From Microcaldota archaeon (GTDB lineage Archaea; Iainarchaeota; Iainarchaeia; JAADDC01): a DNA stretch of 9,004 nt. The DNA is taken from contig JALTCQ010000041.1 of assembly GCA_027074515.1 (NCBI GenBank), positions 1-9,004 of the forward strand. The letters are read 5' to 3'. Each line of letters starts with the position of its first letter. Position 1 is the stretch's first letter. The notes under the pieces were generated by a model that ran no database searches, was not told the origin of the DNA, and was given only the letters and a program-made list of their open reading frames with translations. The translations under genes and the position numbers were made by a program. Positions 5,269 through 9,004 of this stretch are shown here, one piece after another.

Positions 5269-6360
5269 GTGGGCAAAACAGGCCACGCAGATCTAAGGCT
5301 ATGTACGGGGTTCGTACCGCAATACAGAGAGATCGTTCAGCTTGGAGGGGCCCTCCTGGAGTACATGGTGGACGAACTTGGAACGGAAGAAACGCTACGG
5401 AAGTTCTCAGACCCAATATGGTTCGAAGCAATGGCATCAGCCATGGGCTTCGAGTGGCAGTTCTCCGGAGCGACAACCGTGACGATGAGAGCGCTCGCAG
5501 AGGCAATACGCGGAAAGGAGGAAAGCCTCGGCCTGTGGATCGTGGGGGGCAAAGGAAATAATGCCAGAACGATCAACAAAGTCCCAGAAGAGCTAAAAGA
5601 GCCTGATGTGACCACCGCGAAGGTGGACTCGGCGCTCATACAGGACGGGTACGACATATACTTCCACGCGGTGGCGTGGGACAGGAGCAAGCATTGGATA
5701 GTCATAAACCAAGGCATGAACGCGAGGAACAAGCGAGCCCGACGATACCACTGGAGCTGGGAGAGCGACGGATATCTAAACGACGTTGTGGCCGTTGCTG
5801 GAAAACCAGAGCGGATCGTTCTGGACATACAAGCAAGCGACAGCAAGGAAAATAGAAAAACAATAGAGGACATCGTCCACGACGAGAGCCCAAAACGCAT
5901 AAAGTACAAAATACTCTCACTACGACGAAGGCCCGGACAAGCAACGTTAACAACATACTTTGGGGACGTGGAAATTCAATGGATGCCGTACGCGTTCAAG
6001 ATCCCAAGCAGGATAAACGAAGAGGCTCTACGAATCGCAAAGGATGCAGAAAACTTCCTGGACATCGTCAGAACGCCAGGCATCGGTCCATCAACGATTA
6101 GGGGATTATCCTTCCTCGCATCGCTCGTATACGGAGCTCCCGCGTCGTGGAAGGATCCTGTAAAATACACCTACGCCTTCGGAACAAAGGCAGGAAAGCC
6201 GTGGATGGTCGAACGAAAAGAAATGAGAAAAGCTGCTGAATTCCTGCGAAGTGCGGTGGAGGAAACAAAACTCGGGGTCAAAGAAAAGAAGAGGGCGGTG
6301 GAAAGGCTGGCGCGCCTCGTTAATGGAGATCAAAGGGCCCGCACGGTTATCCGCACGTAG
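5269..6360 (+). CDS. DUF763 family protein
   Basis: This 363-residue protein of unknown function belongs to the DUF763 family found in archaea and some bacteria. Family hallmarks seen here are the N-terminal KTGHADLRL (3-11) and FEAMASAMGFEWQFSGATT (52-70). LGLWIVGGKGNNAR (87-100) is a Gly-rich segment, and HWIVINQGMN (142-151) is another. Near the C-terminus RTPGIGPSTIRGLSFLAS (268-285) looks like a helix-hairpin-helix. It is followed by LVYG.PASWKDPVKYTYAFGTKAGKPWMVER, the usual family ending. The hairpin suggests nucleic-acid binding, but no activity is established to my knowledge. GTG 5269 starts directly at the conserved N-terminus and is 24-25 nt from a TATA-like box. Residues 317-363 form a charged helical tail whose last 31 bp overlap the convergent ileS gene. 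Confidence 0.85.
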   Translation: MGKTGHADLRLCTGFVPQYREIVQLGGALLEYMVDELGTEETLRKFSDPIWFEAMASAMGFEWQFSGATTVTMRALAEAIRGKEESLGLWIVGGKGNNARTINKVPEELKEPDVTTAKVDSALIQDGYDIYFHAVAWDRSKHWIVINQGMNARNKRARRYHWSWESDGYLNDVVAVAGKPERIVLDIQASDSKENRKTIEDIVHDESPKRIKYKILSLRRRPGQATLTTYFGDVEIQWMPYAFKIPSRINEEALRIAKDAENFLDIVRTPGIGPSTIRGLSFLASLVYGAPASWKDPVKYTYAFGTKAGKPWMVERKEMRKAAEFLRSAVEETKLGVKEKKRAVERLARLVNGDQRARTVIRT

Positions 6361-9002
6361 TTGCCCTCGATCGTGTCTTCCACTGTTTCCCCGTCCAAAC
6401 GCTGCTCCTTGCTAAAAGCAAGCTCCTGTATGCCTGCACGGGTGCGTAGCAGTTCCTCATGGGCATCTATTGCATCCCTGACTTCCTTGTCCGCCCAGAT
6501 TTCAACGAGAATCTTGTCCTTCTCCATCAGGCCAAGCTTCTTGCGCATCTGCTGGATGCGGCGGAGCACCTCACGAGCAAGAGCTTCCCTGAGCGTCTCC
6601 TCGTCCAGCTTGGACGGCACCGCCACGACACCGCCATCGTACTCCTTGGCAACATAGTTCTCCGGCACGGAATTCTCCAACCTGAGGCGCTTGGCGTTCA
6701 CGTAGCGAAGGAAAGCATCCCTGAAGGTACCGAAGGCATCTCTGTCGTCAGTAACAACAACGACATCCTGCACTGGCCACCTGAGACGTATCCCAGCATC
6801 GTGGCGCGCTGCGAGAACTGCTTCAGCAGCGGCCATCACCTTCTGGAACTCTTCCTCAAGACGCTGATTGCGCTGATGCTCCTTGGGCGTGGGGAAGTCC
6901 ATGAGATGCACGCTCTCGGGACCACCGAAGGGACGAACCACATCCTGATAGATCTTTTCGGATATGAAGGGCACAAAGGGCGCCGTTAGAACCACTGTCT
7001 GCTTGAGAACGTCGTATATCGTCTGGTAAACCGCAAGCTTGCTGGGATCCCTCTCGGGGAGCCTCATGCGCTCGCGGACGAGCTTCACGTAGGTTCTGCT
7101 GAAATCGTTCAGTATGAAGTCTCTAAGCGCCCCAAGGGCCTTGTCGTGCCGGCGCTTGCCCATGTACTCCCTGACCTGTGCCGTTACGGTTTGGAGGCGC
7201 GATAGGATCCACTGGTCCTCTGGAGCAAGGTAGGACGTCCTCTTCTTCTCGGGATCGTAGTGGAACTGATCCACGTAACGCTTGAGAAGCTGTGCCAAAT
7301 TCCAGTACGTATTCAGGAAGTTGTAATACTCCTTGACCTCGTCCCAGTCGAAGCGTATGTCCTCACCCACGGGGCGGGAGATGAGGTATGCTCGGAGCGT
7401 GTCCCTCGTGTACTTCTCTATGACGTCTTCGGGGGCCACCACGTTGCCCAGAGACTTGCTCATCTTTATTCCGTGGACGTCCAGAACGAATCCGTGCATA
7501 ACAACGTTGTCGTATGGCCTCCTGTCAAAAACAATGACGCTGGTGATCATCTGGGAGTTCCACCAGCCGCGCACCTGGTCAACACCCTCTATCTCCAGGT
7601 CTGCTGGCCAATAACGGTCAAAAAGCTCCTTGTTCCGCGGATAGCCAAGTGCTGCCCACGTAGTTATCCCCGAATCAAACCAGACGTCCAGCACGTCCTG
7701 TGTTCTGTGCATCTCACCGCCGCACTTGGGACATTTCAGAACCACCTGATCCACCCAAGGGCGGTGAAGTTCTAAGTGCTCTGGCACCTTGACGGCCTTT
7801 TCAAGCAGCTCTTCCTTTGAGCCGATCACCTCAACGTGTCCACACTTGTCACACACCCATATGGGTGCTGGAATACCCCAGAATCGCTGACGGCTGACGG
7901 GCCAGTCACGGAGGTTGTCCACCCAGTCCTTGAAACGCTCGGTTGCCCAAGAAGGCGTCCAGTTAACCTTCTCCGCCTCGCTCTTGATCTCGTCCTTGAT
8001 ATCGCCGATCTTGTAGAACCACTCATCCACGGAGATGAACAACAGAGGCGTCTTGCAGCGCCAGCACACGGGATACTGGTGCTTTATCGTGCCTGCGTGC
8101 ACGAGATACCCCTTCCTTTCAAGATCCTCGAGAATGACCTTGTTCGCGTCCCTCACGTACATTCCCGCGTATTTCCCCGCCTCATCCGTGTACGTTCCGT
8201 CGATCTTGACGGGGGAGAACACGGGAAGGCCGTACTCCTGTCCCACGAGGAAGTCCTCACGGCCGTGGCCCGGAGCAGAGTGCACAAGGCCGGTACCGTC
8301 TTCCATGGTAACGTAGCGCTCGGACATGACGACTACGTGTGGGAACTCCTTCTGTTTGGGCACCTCTTCCTCGAGGACGCCCCTGTATTTTAGACCGTTC
8401 AGCTTCTCGCCGGGGAACTCTTCCATAACCTCGTAGTTATCCCAGCCAACAGTCTTGGCAACTTCCTCGAGCCGGGGCTTTGCAAGAATGTAGATCCGGT
8501 CACCAACACGCACACGCACGTAGGTCTCCTTGGGGTGGGCCATTATGGCGACGTTGGCGGGGAGCGTCCAGGGCGTTGTTGTCCAGACCAGGAGGAACTC
8601 GTTTTCCTTGCCCTCCACGGGGAAAGCGACGAATATGGACGGGTCTTCCTTCTCCTTGTACTCCACCTCTGCAAAGGAGACCACGGTGCCACAGTGGGGG
8701 CAAACGTGAACGGGATACTTGCCCTTATACAATAAACCACGCTCATAGGCCTTCTTGAAGGTCCACCAGCCCGCCTCTATGTACTCGTCACGCATTGTGA
8801 TGTAGGGGTTCTCCCAATCCATCCACACGCCGAGGTTCTTGAACTGATCCACCATTGCGTCTATGTGCTCAGTGGCGAACTCCTTGCACATGTTCACGAA
8901 GTTCTCCACGCCGATTTTCTCCTCGATCTCCTTCTTTGACGAGATTCCGAGCTTCTTCTCCACCTTGTTTTCAATGGGTGTGCCGTGGGTGTCGAAGCCA
9001 GG
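6330..9002 (-). CDS. ileS: isoleucyl-tRNA synthetase, N-terminus outside the window
   Basis: This class I synthetase charges tRNA-Ile and edits misactivated valine. The 890 visible residues begin at PGFDTHGTPIE, so the N-terminus with the HIGH motif, probably some 80-100 residues, lies right of the window. Positions in the visible part are as follows. A CPHC zinc motif is at 101-104. The CP1 editing domain has WTTTPWTLP (140-148) and GTGLVHSAPGHGREDF (236-251). The catalytic core has VSRQRFWG (near 369-376), a CDKC...CPKC zinc pair (384-387, 424-427) and DVWFDSG. KMSKS is at 513-517 (7452-7466). The remainder is the helical anticodon-binding domain and a C-terminal domain. EGVDQVRGWW and the editing motifs fit IleRS rather than ValRS or LeuRS. 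The TGA at 6330-6332 lies inside the convergent DUF763 gene. No frameshift is seen. Confidence 0.96.
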   Translation of the reverse strand, partial: PGFDTHGTPIENKVEKKLGISSKKEIEEKIGVENFVNMCKEFATEHIDAMVDQFKNLGVWMDWENPYITMRDEYIEAGWWTFKKAYERGLLYKGKYPVHVCPHCGTVVSFAEVEYKEKEDPSIFVAFPVEGKENEFLLVWTTTPWTLPANVAIMAHPKETYVRVRVGDRIYILAKPRLEEVAKTVGWDNYEVMEEFPGEKLNGLKYRGVLEEEVPKQKEFPHVVVMSERYVTMEDGTGLVHSAPGHGREDFLVGQEYGLPVFSPVKIDGTYTDEAGKYAGMYVRDANKVILEDLERKGYLVHAGTIKHQYPVCWRCKTPLLFISVDEWFYKIGDIKDEIKSEAEKVNWTPSWATERFKDWVDNLRDWPVSRQRFWGIPAPIWVCDKCGHVEVIGSKEELLEKAVKVPEHLELHRPWVDQVVLKCPKCGGEMHRTQDVLDVWFDSGITTWAALGYPRNKELFDRYWPADLEIEGVDQVRGWWNSQMITSVIVFDRRPYDNVVMHGFVLDVHGIKMSKSLGNVVAPEDVIEKYTRDTLRAYLISRPVGEDIRFDWDEVKEYYNFLNTYWNLAQLLKRYVDQFHYDPEKKRTSYLAPEDQWILSRLQTVTAQVREYMGKRRHDKALGALRDFILNDFSRTYVKLVRERMRLPERDPSKLAVYQTIYDVLKQTVVLTAPFVPFISEKIYQDVVRPFGGPESVHLMDFPTPKEHQRNQRLEEEFQKVMAAAEAVLAARHDAGIRLRWPVQDVVVVTDDRDAFGTFRDAFLRYVNAKRLRLENSVPENYVAKEYDGGVVAVPSKLDEETLREALAREVLRRIQQMRKKLGLMEKDKILVEIWADKEVRDAIDAHEELLRTRAGIQELAFSKEQRLDGETVEDTIEGNYVRITVRAL

Positions 9003-9004
9003 GC

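Noticed and set aside
5202..5561. 119-codon plus-strand frame bridging the helical protein gene and the DUF763 gene
   Set aside because: It overlaps both recognised genes in another frame and has an Arg/Gly-rich composition typical of out-of-frame reading.
7260..8393. Several plus-strand frames of 93-185 codons opposite ileS
   Set aside because: They are shadows of the well-supported ileS reading frame, with no initiation signals or recognisable content.

Overview
The window looks like ordinary, gene-dense chromosome of a thermophile-like archaeon, most plausibly a euryarchaeote such as a Thermoplasmatota relative; the exact lineage cannot be fixed from the sequence alone. The archaeal call rests on five points. 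The tRNA-Tyr has a C1-G72 pair and an intron at 37/38 bounded by a textbook bulge-helix-bulge (BHB) motif. Neither tRNA gene encodes CCA. Most protein genes have a TATA-like box 24-27 nt before the start codon and no leader, the leaderless archaeal pattern. The Shine-Dalgarno sequences match the archaeal 16S tail (GGAGGTGA). Several proteins (a Rad50-like ATPase and a DUF763 protein) are typical of archaea. No mobile element, CRISPR array or phage gene was seen.

Layout from left to right. Positions 3-197 hold the last 64 codons of a Rad50-like ATPase (+). It converges on an intron-containing tRNA-Tyr(GUA) (-, 206-319). Next is a short ThiF/MoeB/E1-like adenylyltransferase (-, 404-1024), which lies divergent from a 59-residue two-helix membrane protein (+, 1056-1235) across a 31-bp gap packed with two promoters. 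tRNA-Gln(UUG) (+, 1277-1349) follows. Then comes an unrecognised 300-residue protein with two N-terminal membrane helices (-, 1412-2314). This is divergent from cysS (+, 2434-3819), whose approximately 68-nt leader holds a possible leaderless six-codon ORF ending in a Cys codon. An agmatinase/arginase-family ureohydrolase (3852-4640) follows, coupled by a TAATG overlap to an unrecognised helical protein (4640-5248). A DUF763 protein (5269-6360) then overlaps by 31 bp the tail of a convergent, 5'-truncated ileS (-, 6330 to beyond the right edge).

Much of the content serves translation: two tRNAs plus cysteinyl- and isoleucyl-tRNA synthetases. The ureohydrolase points to agmatine/polyamine metabolism, the Rad50 fragment to double-strand-break repair, and the E1-like protein to sulfur-carrier or ubiquitin-like-protein activation. 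There is no gene-free stretch above 300 bp; all intergenic gaps are under about 120 bp and mostly hold promoters. The most interesting candidates are the cysS leader ORF with its possible Shine-Dalgarno-masking helix, the stripped-down E1-like protein, and the unknown gene coupled to the ureohydrolase. No clear new multi-gene system is visible.
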